From positions 2,108,001 through 2,172,000 of the forward strand of contig NZ_CP022958.1 of assembly GCF_006496635.1 (NCBI RefSeq): 64,000 nucleotides of DNA, in the 5' to 3' direction. The notes under the pieces were generated by a model. It was not told the DNA's origin. It searched no databases and saw only the letters and a program-made list of their open reading frames with translations. The translations under genes were made by a program, and so were the position numbers. This DNA is from Azoarcus sp. DD4 (GTDB taxonomy: Bacteria; Pseudomonadota; Gammaproteobacteria; Burkholderiales; Rhodocyclaceae). Positions 37,740 through 44,881 of the stretch are shown piece by piece. Position 1 is the first letter of the stretch. Every line of letters starts with the position of its first letter.

Positions 37740-38669
37740 ATGGCTTTTGCGCTGGTTTTTCCCGGCCAGGGTTCGCAGTCCGTCGGCATGATGGCCGCCT
37801 ACGGCGAGTCGGCGGCGATCCGCGATACCTTTGCCGAAGCTTCCGCCGCCTTGGGCGAGGATCTGTGGCAGATGGTTTGCGAGGGGCCGGCCGAGCGCCT
37901 GGCGCTGACGGTAAACACCCAGCCGCTGATGCTGACTGCCGGCGTGGCGGCATATCGCGCCTGGCTTGCCGGTGGTGGTCCCAAGCCGAGCATCGTTGCC
38001 GGCCACAGTCTCGGCGAATATGCCGCACTGGTTGCCGCAGGTTCGATGGCGTTCGCCGATGCGGTTCCGTTGGTGCGCTTCCGCGCTCAGGCGATGCAGG
38101 AAGCGGTGCCGGCCGGAGAAGGTGCGATGGCGGCCCTGCTTGGCCTGGAAGTGGATGCCGTGCGCGAGGCCTGTGCCGAAGCCGCACAGGGCGAAGTGGT
38201 CGAGGCCGCCAACCTGAACGCGCCGGGGCAGATTGTCATTGCCGGCGGCAAGGCGGCGGTGGAGCGTGCGGTGGAAGTGGCCAAGGCCAAGGGCGCCAAG
38301 CGCGCGGTTCTGCTGCCGGTGTCGGCGCCTTTCCATTGCGCCTTGATGCGGCCAGCGGCCGAGCGCCTTGCTGAACGTCTCGCCGGCGTCGAAATCCGCA
38401 AGCCCGAAATCGACGTGCTGAACAATGTCGACGTCGCTGTCTATGATGATCCCCAGAAGATCCGCGATGCGCTGGTGCGCCAGGCTTTTTCGCCGGTTCG
38501 CTGGATCGAGTCCGTCCAGGAGATGGCGCGTCGGGGCATGAGTCATGTCATCGAGTGTGGTCCCGGAAAGGTGCTTGCCGGCATGACCAAGCGTATCGCC
38601 AAGGAAGTCGAGGGTGGCTCGGCGCACGACGCCGCCAGCCTCGAGCAATCGATTGCGGCTGTGAGGTAA
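37740..38669 (+). CDS. fabD: Malonyl-CoA:ACP transacylase
   Basis: Transfers malonyl from CoA to ACP. 309 residues. N-terminal FPGQGSQSVGMM, nucleophile Ser in VAGHSLGEYAALVAAG, catalytic His in SAPFHCALMRPA. Two ATG codons are adjacent (37737 and 37740); the second is chosen because GGAG at 37731 is then better spaced and the protein starts like other FabD. fabG follows after 3 bp. Confidence 0.96.
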   Translation: MAFALVFPGQGSQSVGMMAAYGESAAIRDTFAEASAALGEDLWQMVCEGPAERLALTVNTQPLMLTAGVAAYRAWLAGGGPKPSIVAGHSLGEYAALVAAGSMAFADAVPLVRFRAQAMQEAVPAGEGAMAALLGLEVDAVREACAEAAQGEVVEAANLNAPGQIVIAGGKAAVERAVEVAKAKGAKRAVLLPVSAPFHCALMRPAAERLAERLAGVEIRKPEIDVLNNVDVAVYDDPQKIRDALVRQAFSPVRWIESVQEMARRGMSHVIECGPGKVLAGMTKRIAKEVEGGSAHDAASLEQSIAAVR

Positions 38670-38672
38670 GAA

Positions 38673-39422
38673 ATGAGTTTTTCGCTTGAAGGGCAGGTTG
38701 CCCTGATAACCGGCGCCTCGCGCGGCATCGGTCGCGCGGTGGCGATGGAACTGGGTCGGTTGGGCGCAACGGTGGTGGGTACTGCGACCTCCGAAGGTGG
38801 CGCAGCCGACATCGAGAAGGCTGTCGCCGAAGCGGGTTACAAGGGTGCGGGTCTGGCGCTGAACGTTACCGACGCGGAGGCCTGCGAAGCATTGATCGGC
38901 GAGGTCGAGAAGCGCTTCGGTGCAGTCGGCATCTTGGTGAACAACGCCGGGATCACGCGCGACAACCTCGCGATGCGGATGAAGGACGATGAGTGGGATG
39001 CGGTGATCGACACCAATCTCAAGGCTGTCTTCCGCATGTCCCGGCTTGTGATGCGGGGCATGATGAAAGCCCGGAGCGGCCGCATCATCAATATCACTTC
39101 GGTCGTCGGCAGCGCGGGCAACCCCGGACAGGCCAATTACGCAGCGGCCAAGGCCGGCGTGGCGGGCATGAGTCGCGCGCTGGCGCGTGAGCTGGGCAGC
39201 CGCAACATCACCGTGAATTGCGTAGCACCCGGCTTCATCGATACCGACATGACCCGTGCGCTGCCCGATGCGGCACGCGACGCTCTGCTCGGCAGTATCG
39301 CACTGGGTCGTCTCGGGCGTCCGGAGGAGATCGCTGCGGCGGTTGCCTTCCTGGCTTCTCCGGCGGCGGCCTACGTCACCGGAACGACGCTGCATGTCAA
39401 CGGCGGCATGTACATGTCATGA
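38673..39422 (+). CDS. fabG: 3-oxoacyl-ACP reductase
   Basis: NADPH-dependent reductase of the SDR family in fatty-acid elongation. 249 residues. Cofactor motif TGASRGIGRAVA, NNAGITRDNLAMRM, and the catalytic Ser-Tyr-Lys set in SVVGSAGNPGQANYAAAKAG. Ends with TGTTLHVNGGMYMS as is usual. Confidence 0.97.
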   Translation: MSFSLEGQVALITGASRGIGRAVAMELGRLGATVVGTATSEGGAADIEKAVAEAGYKGAGLALNVTDAEACEALIGEVEKRFGAVGILVNNAGITRDNLAMRMKDDEWDAVIDTNLKAVFRMSRLVMRGMMKARSGRIINITSVVGSAGNPGQANYAAAKAGVAGMSRALARELGSRNITVNCVAPGFIDTDMTRALPDAARDALLGSIALGRLGRPEEIAAAVAFLASPAAAYVTGTTLHVNGGMYMS

Positions 39423-39457
39423 CCGTTCGCCGCGATAGCGGTAACGGTGCTTTTTGG

Positions 39458-39463
39458 TAGAAT
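39458..39463 (+). promoter_or_regulatory. Possible -10 element for acpP
   Basis: TAGAAT in GGTAGAATACGCC, 52 bp upstream of the acpP start, resembles the -10 box that often precedes acpP and gives it a separate strong promoter. No good -35 was found at 16-18 bp, so this is tentative. Confidence 0.35.
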
Positions 39464-39515
39464 ACGCCGGCTTTTTTTCTTACATACCTGCATCTTTCAG
39501 GGAAGGAGTTTGTTC

Positions 39516-39755
39516 ATGGAGAACATCGAACAGCGCGTCAAGAAGATCGTCGCTGAGCAACTTGGCGTGAACGAATCGGAGATCAAGAACGAGTCTTCGT
39601 TCGTGGACGATCTGGGCGCGGATTCGCTGGACACCGTGGAACTGGTCATGGCGCTGGAAGAAGAATTCGAGTGCGAAATTCCGGACGAAGAAGCCGAGAA
39701 GATCACTACCGTCCAGCAAGCGATTGACTACGTCAACGCCCATCTGAAGAAGTAA
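39516..39755 (+). CDS. acpP: Acyl carrier protein
   Basis: 79-residue acidic carrier of fatty-acid intermediates. The phosphopantetheine Ser is in DDLGADSLDTVELVMA. Starts MENIEQRVKKIVAEQLGV with GGAAGGAG upstream. Sits between fabG and fabF; a stem-loop follows. Confidence 0.98.
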   Translation: MENIEQRVKKIVAEQLGVNESEIKNESSFVDDLGADSLDTVELVMALEEEFECEIPDEEAEKITTVQQAIDYVNAHLKK

Positions 39756-39766
39756 TTCGGTTTTCC

Positions 39767-39796
39767 ATCCGGATTTCGCGCTGACGGAATCCGGAT
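39767..39796 (+). other. Intercistronic stem-loop between acpP and fabF
   Basis: Perfect 9-bp arms ATCCGGATT and AATCCGGAT around a 12-base loop. There is no T-run after it, so it is more likely an mRNA-stabilising or processing hairpin that protects abundant acpP message than a terminator. Confidence 0.6.
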
Positions 39797-39837
39797 CGAT
39801 TTAAACCTCTCCGCCTCGTTTTATTACGGAGTTGCCT

Positions 39838-41073
39838 GTGTCGCGTCGTAGAGTCGTCGTCACCGGTCTGGGACTCGTCTCACCGGTCGGCAATACTGTT
39901 CCCGAAGCCTGGGAAAACCTGCTTGCCGGCAAGAGCGGCATTGGCCCTATCACCCGTTTCGATGCTTCCGCTTTTGCCGCGCGTATTGCCGGCGAAGTGA
40001 AGGGCTTCGATGTCACGACCTATCTGTCGCCCAAGGAAGCGCGACGGATGGACGTATTCATCCATTACGGCATGGCAGCTGGAATCCAGGCCATCCGTGA
40101 CTCCGGCATCGAAATCAATGATGTGAACGCCGAACGGATCGGCGTGAATATCGGTTCCGGCATCGGCGGTCTGCCGATGATCGAGGATACCCACGATGAC
40201 TACCTTGCTGGTGGTCCTCGCAAGATTTCTCCCTTCTTCATTCCCGGTACGATCATCAACATGATCTCCGGCAATCTCTCGATCATGTTCGGCTTGAAGG
40301 GGCCGAACATCGCCGTGGTGACCGCGTGCACCACTGGCCTGCACGCTATTGGCACCAGCGCGCGCATGATCGAATACGGCGATGCTGACGTGATGGTCTG
40401 CGGTGGTGCCGAATCGACCGTGACTTCGCTTGCCATCGGTGGTTTCTCGTCGGCGAAGGCCTTGTCCACCCGCAATGACGATCCGGCTACCGCGAGCCGG
40501 CCGTGGGACAAGGAGCGCGATGGTTTCGTGCTCGGCGAAGGTGCCGGGGTCATGGTGCTGGAAGAATACGAGCATGCGGTCAAGCGCGGCGCGCGTATCT
40601 ACGCTGAACTCGCCGGTTTCGGCATGAGCGGCGATGCCTTCCACATGACCGCACCGGATACCGATGGCCCGCGTCGCAGCATGGTCAACGCGATGAAGAA
40701 TGCCGGCGTCAATCCGGATGAGATCCACTACCTGAACGCCCACGGGACGTCGACGCCGCTTGGCGACAAGAATGAAACCGATGCGATCAAACTCGCTTTC
40801 GGTATCGATGCGGCGAAGAAGCTGGTGGTGAATTCCACCAAGTCGATGACCGGGCACCTGCTCGGTGGGGCGGGTGGTCTGGAGTCGGTGTTCACGGTGC
40901 TGGCGGTCCATCACCAGATCTCGCCACCGACCATCAACATCTTCGAGCAGGATCCGGAGTGCGATCTTGACTATTGCGCCAATGTCGCGCGGAAGATGAA
41001 GATCGATGTGGCAATGAAGAACAACTTCGGTTTCGGCGGCACCAACGGAACCTTGGTGTTCCGTCGGGTTTAA
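39838..41073 (+). CDS. fabF: Beta-ketoacyl-ACP synthase II
   Basis: Elongating condensing enzyme. 411 residues from the GTG at 39838 (ACGGAG with 6-base spacing); the TTG two codons upstream lies within that site. Catalytic Cys in VVTACTTGLHAIG, His in LNAHGTSTPLGD and His in TKSMTGHLLGGAGG. Last fab gene of the operon; ygfX follows 19 bp later. Confidence 0.96.
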   Translation: MSRRRVVVTGLGLVSPVGNTVPEAWENLLAGKSGIGPITRFDASAFAARIAGEVKGFDVTTYLSPKEARRMDVFIHYGMAAGIQAIRDSGIEINDVNAERIGVNIGSGIGGLPMIEDTHDDYLAGGPRKISPFFIPGTIINMISGNLSIMFGLKGPNIAVVTACTTGLHAIGTSARMIEYGDADVMVCGGAESTVTSLAIGGFSSAKALSTRNDDPATASRPWDKERDGFVLGEGAGVMVLEEYEHAVKRGARIYAELAGFGMSGDAFHMTAPDTDGPRRSMVNAMKNAGVNPDEIHYLNAHGTSTPLGDKNETDAIKLAFGIDAAKKLVVNSTKSMTGHLLGGAGGLESVFTVLAVHHQISPPTINIFEQDPECDLDYCANVARKMKIDVAMKNNFGFGGTNGTLVFRRV

Positions 41074-41092
41074 GCCTCGAGGTGCCGCGCGG

Positions 41093-41536
41093 ATGCGGTA
41101 CCCGCTGAAACTCGACGTGCGTCCCGCGAAGGGCGCAATCGCGTCAGTCCTTGCGTTGCATATGCTCGCAGGACTGGCGCTTTTTCATTTGAGCCCGCCG
41201 TTGCCGTGGGTCTTTGCCGGCGCGACGACTGTGATCTGTGCGTCGGCTTGCTATGGCCTGTGGCAAGAGGCCGGGAAGTCTCATCAAGTGCTGCTTGAGC
41301 ACGATGGCGGTGTCTCGATAAGGCTGGGAGGGCGGGAATTCGCTGCCCGGGTGTCGGCGGGTGGCGCCGTCGATTTCGGCTGGGCGGTGTGGTTGAGCTT
41401 GCACCCGGCTGGCGGGGGTGATCTGCCGTGGCGCCTGCGCCGTCTCATGCTGCTGCCGGCCAATCTGCCGGCAGGGCACTGGCGACTCTTCAGGATCTGG
41501 TTGCGTCACCGCGCGACGAAGGCGCCCGCGGCTTGA
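41093..41536 (+). CDS. YgfX-like membrane protein (CptA family)
   Basis: 147-residue protein with two close N-terminal membrane helices (about residues 15-33 and 38-53, SVLALHMLAGLALFHL; WVFAGATTVICASACYGLW) and a C-terminal cytoplasmic part, the arrangement of YgfX/CptA. In E. coli YgfX works with SdhE; here no sdhE is adjacent, and the gene lies between fabF and nadB as in other betaproteobacteria. Its last 47 bases overlap the 3' end of convergent nadB. Confidence 0.8.
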   Translation: MRYPLKLDVRPAKGAIASVLALHMLAGLALFHLSPPLPWVFAGATTVICASACYGLWQEAGKSHQVLLEHDGGVSIRLGGREFAARVSAGGAVDFGWAVWLSLHPAGGGDLPWRLRRLMLLPANLPAGHWRLFRIWLRHRATKAPAA

Positions 41537-43115
41537 AGCCGCGTGGTCGCAGTACCGTGTCGCGGATGTTTGCCTGGGAGTCGGGATAGTCACGCGAGTA
41601 GTGCAAGCCGCGGCTTTCCTTGCGTTGCAAGGCACAGCGCACGATGAGGTCGGCGGTTACGACGAGATTGCGCAACTCGATCAGATTGTTCGACACGCGG
41701 AAATGCGAATAGAACTCGTGAATCTCGCGCGCGAGCAGGCGGATGCGGTGCTGGGCGCGCTGCAGTCGCTTGGTGGTGCGAACGATGCCCACGTAGTCCC
41801 ACATGGCTCGGCGAAGCTCGGCCCAATTGTGGGAGATCACGACCTCCTCGTCGGCATCGGTTACCCGGCTCTCGTCCCAGTCGGGCAGCGGGAGCGGCTC
41901 ATGCGAGGCTTTCGACAGGATGTCCTGCGCGGCGGCTTCGCCGAATACCAGGCATTCGAGGAGCGAATTGCTCGCCAGGCGGTTGGCGCCGTGCAGGCCG
42001 GTGCAGGCGGATTCTCCGACCGCGTAAAGGCCGTCCACATCGGTGCGAGCCGCGAGATCGGTGACGATGCCGCCACAGGTGTAATGCGCCGCCGGCACCA
42101 CCGGGATGGGTTCGCGGGTGATGTCGATGCCAAGCTCAAGGCAGCGCGCATGGATGTTGGGGAAGTGATCGCGCAGCCAGGCTGCAGGCTTGTGGCTGAT
42201 GTCGAGATACACACAGTCGACACCATGCTTCTTCATTTCAAAGTCGATCGCGCGGGCGACCACGTCCCGCGGCGCGAGCTCGGCCCGCGGATCGTGTTCC
42301 GGCATGAAGCGGGTGCCGTCGGGCAGGCGCAGCAGCCCGCCTTCACCACGGACTGCTTCTGAAATCAGGAAGGACTTGGCCTGCGGGTGATAGAGGCAGG
42401 TCGGGTGGAACTGGATGAATTCCATGTCCGCGACCCGGCAACCCGCTCGCCATGCCATGGCAATGCCGTCACCGGTGGCGACGTCCGGGTTCGTGGTGTA
42501 GAGGTAGACCTTCCCGGTACCCCCGGTTGCCAGGACCGTGTTGCGCGCACCGAAGGTGATGACGCGATCCTGCTTGATGTCCAGCACGTAGGCGCCGAGG
42601 CAGCCCTCGCCAGGCCGGCCTATCTTGTCGCCGATGATGAGATCGACCGCAATATGGTGCTCGTAGATGTCGATATTCGGGTGGCGGCGGACTTCCTCGC
42701 TCAGGGTGGCCTGAACCGCTGCCCCGGTCGCGTCCGCTGCGTGGATGATGCGGCGGTGCGAATGTCCGCCCTCACGGGTGAGGTGATAGCCGAGTTCTGA
42801 CTGATCTTCGCGGGTGAAAGGCACGCCGCGGTTGATCAGCCACTCGATCGCACGGCGGCCGTTTTCGACGACGAAACGTGTCGCTGCCGGGTCGCAAAGG
42901 TAGGCCCCGGCCGTGAAGGTGTCCTGGATGTGTGCTTCGATGCTGTCGGTCGTGTCCAGCACCGCCGCGATACCACCCTGTGCCCAGGCGCTTGCGCTAT
43001 CGGCGAGTTCCCGCTTGGTGACGAGTGCGACACGTTGATGGTCCGCGAGCCGCAGTGCAAGGGACTGACCTGCCGTGCCGCTCCCCAAGATGAGAACGTC
43101 GTATTTTTTTTGCAA
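41490..43115 (-). CDS. nadB: L-aspartate oxidase
   Basis: FAD enzyme converting L-aspartate to iminoaspartate, first step of de novo NAD synthesis. FAD-binding YDVLILGSGTAGQSLALRL, active-site region HLTREGGHSHRRI, the Arg/His region PAAHYTCGGIVTDL and SNSLLECLVFGEAAAQ match NadB throughout. The start is uncertain: no ATG exists near the N-terminus. TTG 43115 begins four residues before the conserved YDVLI; GTG codons at 43157 and 43175 extend it by 14 or 20 residues. A TATCAT (minus strand, near 43150) would favour the TTG as a -10 box. The end overlaps ygfX. Confidence 0.93.
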   Translation of the reverse strand: MQKKYDVLILGSGTAGQSLALRLADHQRVALVTKRELADSASAWAQGGIAAVLDTTDSIEAHIQDTFTAGAYLCDPAATRFVVENGRRAIEWLINRGVPFTREDQSELGYHLTREGGHSHRRIIHAADATGAAVQATLSEEVRRHPNIDIYEHHIAVDLIIGDKIGRPGEGCLGAYVLDIKQDRVITFGARNTVLATGGTGKVYLYTTNPDVATGDGIAMAWRAGCRVADMEFIQFHPTCLYHPQAKSFLISEAVRGEGGLLRLPDGTRFMPEHDPRAELAPRDVVARAIDFEMKKHGVDCVYLDISHKPAAWLRDHFPNIHARCLELGIDITREPIPVVPAAHYTCGGIVTDLAARTDVDGLYAVGESACTGLHGANRLASNSLLECLVFGEAAAQDILSKASHEPLPLPDWDESRVTDADEEVVISHNWAELRRAMWDYVGIVRTTKRLQRAQHRIRLLAREIHEFYSHFRVSNNLIELRNLVVTADLIVRCALQRKESRGLHYSRDYPDSQANIRDTVLRPRGFKPRAPSSRGDATRS

Positions 43116-43170
43116 GATGGGGGGTCGTTCGATTTGAAAGCGCGTGAATGATAGCACGCGCCTTCCACCC

Positions 43171-43184
43171 TTCACGTTCGTGAA
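43171..43184. promoter_or_regulatory. Inverted repeat upstream of nadB, candidate operator
   Basis: TTCACGTTCGTGAA, a perfect 6-bp inverted repeat with a 2-base centre, 56 bp upstream of the proposed nadB start and 42 bp downstream of the last precursor gene. Symmetry and size fit a dimeric repressor site; no regulator can be named. Confidence 0.4.
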
Positions 43185-43226
43185 ACAGCGGGGTTGTCGG
43201 CCCGGCGAGGGGGAGGGGACTGTCGT

Positions 43227-43442
43227 TCAGCGGGGTACAGGCGCATCGACCAGCCGCTTGCGCGGGCAGTAGAGTTGGCTCGGTTTGATGGCAGCCGCGT
43301 TGCGGAGAAGGTGCCCATGCGACAGCAGGCGGCTTGCGAAGGGCTGCCTGCCATGCGTGCGCGCACCACCAACGATGGCGAGCATCGCTTCGTGGTCGAG
43401 TTCCAGGCTTTCGGGTAGATCCCTGATGACGATCATGGCCAT
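43227..43442 (-). CDS. Double-glycine leader peptide precursor, basic cargo
   Basis: 71-residue precursor. The first 26 residues (MAMIVIRDLPESLELDHEAM then LAIVGG) align without gaps with the other leaders in this island, ending in Gly-Gly at 25-26, the cleavage site for C39 peptidases. The 45-residue cargo is unlike the others: strongly basic with many Arg and His, one Cys (QLYCPRKR), no Asn-rich core. ATG 43442 has GGAGGAG upstream. A TATACT lies about 75 bp upstream (43515-43520), with no good -35, so expression may also come by readthrough from the sigma-54 operon. Confidence 0.8.
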   Translation of the reverse strand: MAMIVIRDLPESLELDHEAMLAIVGGARTHGRQPFASRLLSHGHLLRNAAAIKPSQLYCPRKRLVDAPVPR

Positions 43443-43548
43443 GATCTGCTCCTCCGGGCTGGCAAGGGCAAGCGGAAACGAAGATTCCGCGTGGAGACGA
43501 TTGCTTCGGCCCTGAGTATAGGTGTTGGATTGCGGGCTTGCGCCGTTG

Positions 43549-43575
43549 GGCAAGGTAACCGTTGGCTGCCTTGCC
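43549..43575 (-). other. Stem-loop after the MSAI-type precursor gene
   Basis: GGCAAGG / CCTTGCC arms of 7 bp around a 13-base loop, just past the precursor stop on the minus strand, repeated in copy B at 62361-62387. No T-tract follows, so it could be an mRNA 3'-end stabiliser or leaky stop between the second and last precursor gene. Confidence 0.5.
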
Positions 43576-43582
43576 GGTTAGT

Positions 43583-43852
43583 TCAGAAGACGACGGCGGT
43601 GGCGGCGTGCTGGGTGGGGCTGACGTTGAGACGGATGGGTCCGAAGGCGTGGCCGATGACGCCGACGTTGTTGAGGGCATTGACCTCGACGTTCTGTAGC
43701 TGAACGATGCTTTGGCTGACGCCGATGTCGATATCGACGTTGGCGACGGGGCCGAGGCCCTTGAGCCAGGCATTGCCGCCGCGCACGGCGGTCATGGCGT
43801 GGCGATCGAGTTCGCGGCGCTGGGCGAGGTCACGGATGACGATGGCGGACAT
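43583..43852 (-). CDS. Double-glycine leader peptide precursor, MSAI type (copy A)
   Basis: 89 residues: a 26-residue leader (MSAIVIRDLAQRRELDRHAM then TAVRGG) and a 63-residue cargo without Cys, rich in Val, Asn, Gln and Ile, containing SQSIVQLQNVEVNALNNVGV and ending AATAVVF. Cargo is identical to the copy at 62395-62664; only two leader residues differ (Ala10/Thr, Thr21/Ala). AAAGGAG lies 5 bases before the ATG. It follows the MNTL genes after 52 bp that hold a 9-bp GC stem-loop. No modification enzyme is adjacent. Function of the cargo is unknown. Confidence 0.88.
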   Translation of the reverse strand: MSAIVIRDLAQRRELDRHAMTAVRGGNAWLKGLGPVANVDIDIGVSQSIVQLQNVEVNALNNVGVIGHAFGPIRLNVSPTQHAATAVVF

Positions 43853-43871
43853 GGGATTCTCCTTTGGGGCA

Positions 43872-43892
43872 GCGGCGGCGGTTCGCCGCCGC
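43872..43892 (-). other. GC-rich intercistronic hairpin (copy A)
   Basis: Perfect 9-bp stem GCGGCGGCG / CGCCGCCGC with a GTT loop, between the MNTL- and MSAI-type precursor genes. Very stable for its size and just upstream of the MSAI ribosome site; no T-run. Repeated exactly at 62684-62704. Confidence 0.75.
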
Positions 43893-43904
43893 ATGGGCCG
43901 GGGT

Positions 43905-44177
43905 TCAGAAGCTGATGTTGTTGGTGGCGGTCTGGTTGGGCTTGACGACGGAGTGGATGTCGCTGGCGAAGGCGACGTTGTTGCCGTTGGTGTTGATCAC
44001 GTTCTGGGTCTGGCCGATGAGTTGGGAGGCTTCGACCGAGAACGAGTTCTTGGTGACGGCGTGGTAGGGCATCCAGTAGGGGTAGAAGCCTTTCATCATG
44101 CCGCCGCGCACGGCGCTCATGGCGCTGCGGTCGAGTTCGGCGGTGGCGGGCAGGTCCTTGATGGTCAGGGTGTTCAT
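43905..44177 (-). CDS. Double-glycine leader peptide precursor, MNTL type (copy A1)
   Basis: 90 residues: leader of 26 (MNTLTIKDLPATAELDRSAM then SAVRGG) and cargo of 64 beginning MMKGFYPYWMPYHAV, with SQLIGQTQNVINTNGNNVAF in the middle and ending TATNNISF. No Cys. Protein is identical to the copy at 62717-62989. GGAGAA precedes the ATG. It is downstream of copy A2 in the same transcript. The aromatic start and Asn/Gln-rich core suggest a secreted, self-associating or hydrophobic peptide; this is inference. Confidence 0.88.
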   Translation of the reverse strand: MNTLTIKDLPATAELDRSAMSAVRGGMMKGFYPYWMPYHAVTKNSFSVEASQLIGQTQNVINTNGNNVAFASDIHSVVKPNQTATNNISF

Positions 44178-44213
44178 GGCGGTTCTCCTCGGGGTTCGCT
44201 TGTGCGCTTTGGT

Positions 44214-44486
44214 TCAGAAGCTGATGTTGTTGGTGGCGGTCTGGTTGGGCTTGACGACGGAGTGGATGTCGCTGGCGAAGGCGACGTTGTTGCCGTTGGT
44301 GTTGATCACGTTCTGGGTCTGGCCGATGAGTTGGGAGGCTTCGACCGAGAACGAGTTCTTGGTGACGGCGTGGTAGGGCATCCAGTAGGGGGCGAAGCCT
44401 TTCAACATGCCGCCGCGCACGGCGCTCATGGCGCTGCGGTCGAGTTCGGCGGTGGCGGGCAGGTCCTTGATGGTCAGGGTGTTCAT
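44214..44486 (-). CDS. Double-glycine leader peptide precursor, MNTL type (copy A2)
   Basis: 90 residues with the same leader as copy A1. The cargo differs only near its N-terminus, MLKGFAPYWMP instead of MMKGFYPYWMP, i.e. at residues 28 and 32 just past the cleavage site. First gene of the copy A transcript, 66 bases after the transcription start predicted from the sigma-54 promoter. Ribosome site GGAGAA. Confidence 0.88.
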   Translation of the reverse strand: MNTLTIKDLPATAELDRSAMSAVRGGMLKGFAPYWMPYHAVTKNSFSVEASQLIGQTQNVINTNGNNVAFASDIHSVVKPNQTATNNISF

Positions 44487-44563
44487 GGTGGTTCTCCTCG
44501 GGGTTCTGGCGGTACGGCTTGGGGTTGGGGGGTGAGCCATCTGCTGCGCTCGAGGTTCATATC

Positions 44564-44578
44564 GCAGGACGCGTGCCA
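44564..44578 (-). promoter_or_regulatory. Sigma-54 (-24/-12) promoter, copy A
   Basis: Minus-strand TGGCACGCGTCCTGC. GG and GC are separated by exactly 10 bases, as sigma-54 requires, and it differs from TGGCAC-N5-TTGC at one base. It lies 78 bases upstream of the A2 start codon. The identical 15-mer is at 63067-63081 in front of the other precursor operon. The sigma-54 activator encoded at 59799-61085 is the obvious partner. Confidence 0.82.
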
Positions 44579-44581
44579 GGG

Positions 44582-44881
44582 GCGAGTCCGAGTCCGGGGT
44601 AAATTGATAAGTATATGAAAATAAATAATAAACTATGAGTTTCTCGGTGGTTCCGTCGACAGGAAGACGTCCTCGGACGGTTGCAGGTGATCGGTCGCGG
44701 CCAACGGATGCCGGCGATCTGTCGGATTTCCGTGAACAGCTGGTGCGGGGTGGTCCGTGGTGGCGGTTTGCAGGCGAATTCAGGCCTGCTGCGCGGGGAT
44801 GAGCTGTACGGGCCGAGGGGCGGGGTTTGTACTATATTTTTCTTGTCGGGGCCTGGACGAATCCAGGCGCAGTCCATACCG
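44582..44881. other. Intergenic region between precursor operon A and the kinase gene
   Basis: 300 bp without a credible gene. An unusually AT-rich stretch (about 44600-44637) lies just upstream of the sigma-54 promoter, fitting a bendable region for activator looping. Two inverted repeats: GCAGGC 44770-44775 with GCCTGC 44784-44789, and GCCTGGA-CGAA-TCCAGGC at 44851-44868, which could form a hairpin just before the kinase start codon. A TACTATAT near 44829 may be a -10 for the kinase gene. Confidence 0.5.

Larger units (their letters stand above)
43902..44512 (-). repeat. Tandem duplication of the MNTL-type precursor gene (309-bp unit)
   Basis: Two head-to-tail copies of about 300 bp (43902-44203 and 44211-44512), unit length 309 bp, each with a complete gene and its AGGAG site. 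Copy B of the island repeat has a single unit whose coding part matches the first unit here and whose upstream flank matches the second, as expected from unequal crossing-over. Confidence 0.93.
43540..44581. repeat. Direct repeat A, precursor block (1042 bp)
   Basis: Nearly identical to 62352-63084 in the same orientation, offset 18,812 bp on the left part and 18,503 bp on the right part. The 309-bp difference is an extra tandem copy of the MNTL-type precursor gene present only here. Only a handful of base changes were seen by eye along the shared part, so duplication is recent or kept alike by gene conversion. It contains the sigma-54 promoter, three precursor genes and the GC-rich hairpin. 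Confidence 0.95.

Noticed and set aside
36732..39395. 887-codon minus-strand frame opposite fabH, fabD and fabG
   Set aside because: Spans three real genes on the other strand; not coding.
43707..44618. 303-codon plus-strand frame with an internal repeat opposite the precursor genes
   Set aside because: Its repeats simply mirror the tandem minus-strand precursor genes; the minus strand has ribosome sites, leaders and a promoter.
44750..44775. Possible plus-strand sigma-54 element (TGGCGGTTTGCAGGC) before the kinase gene
   Set aside because: Spacing fits but both half-sites are poor (-12 reads AGGC); not enough to call.
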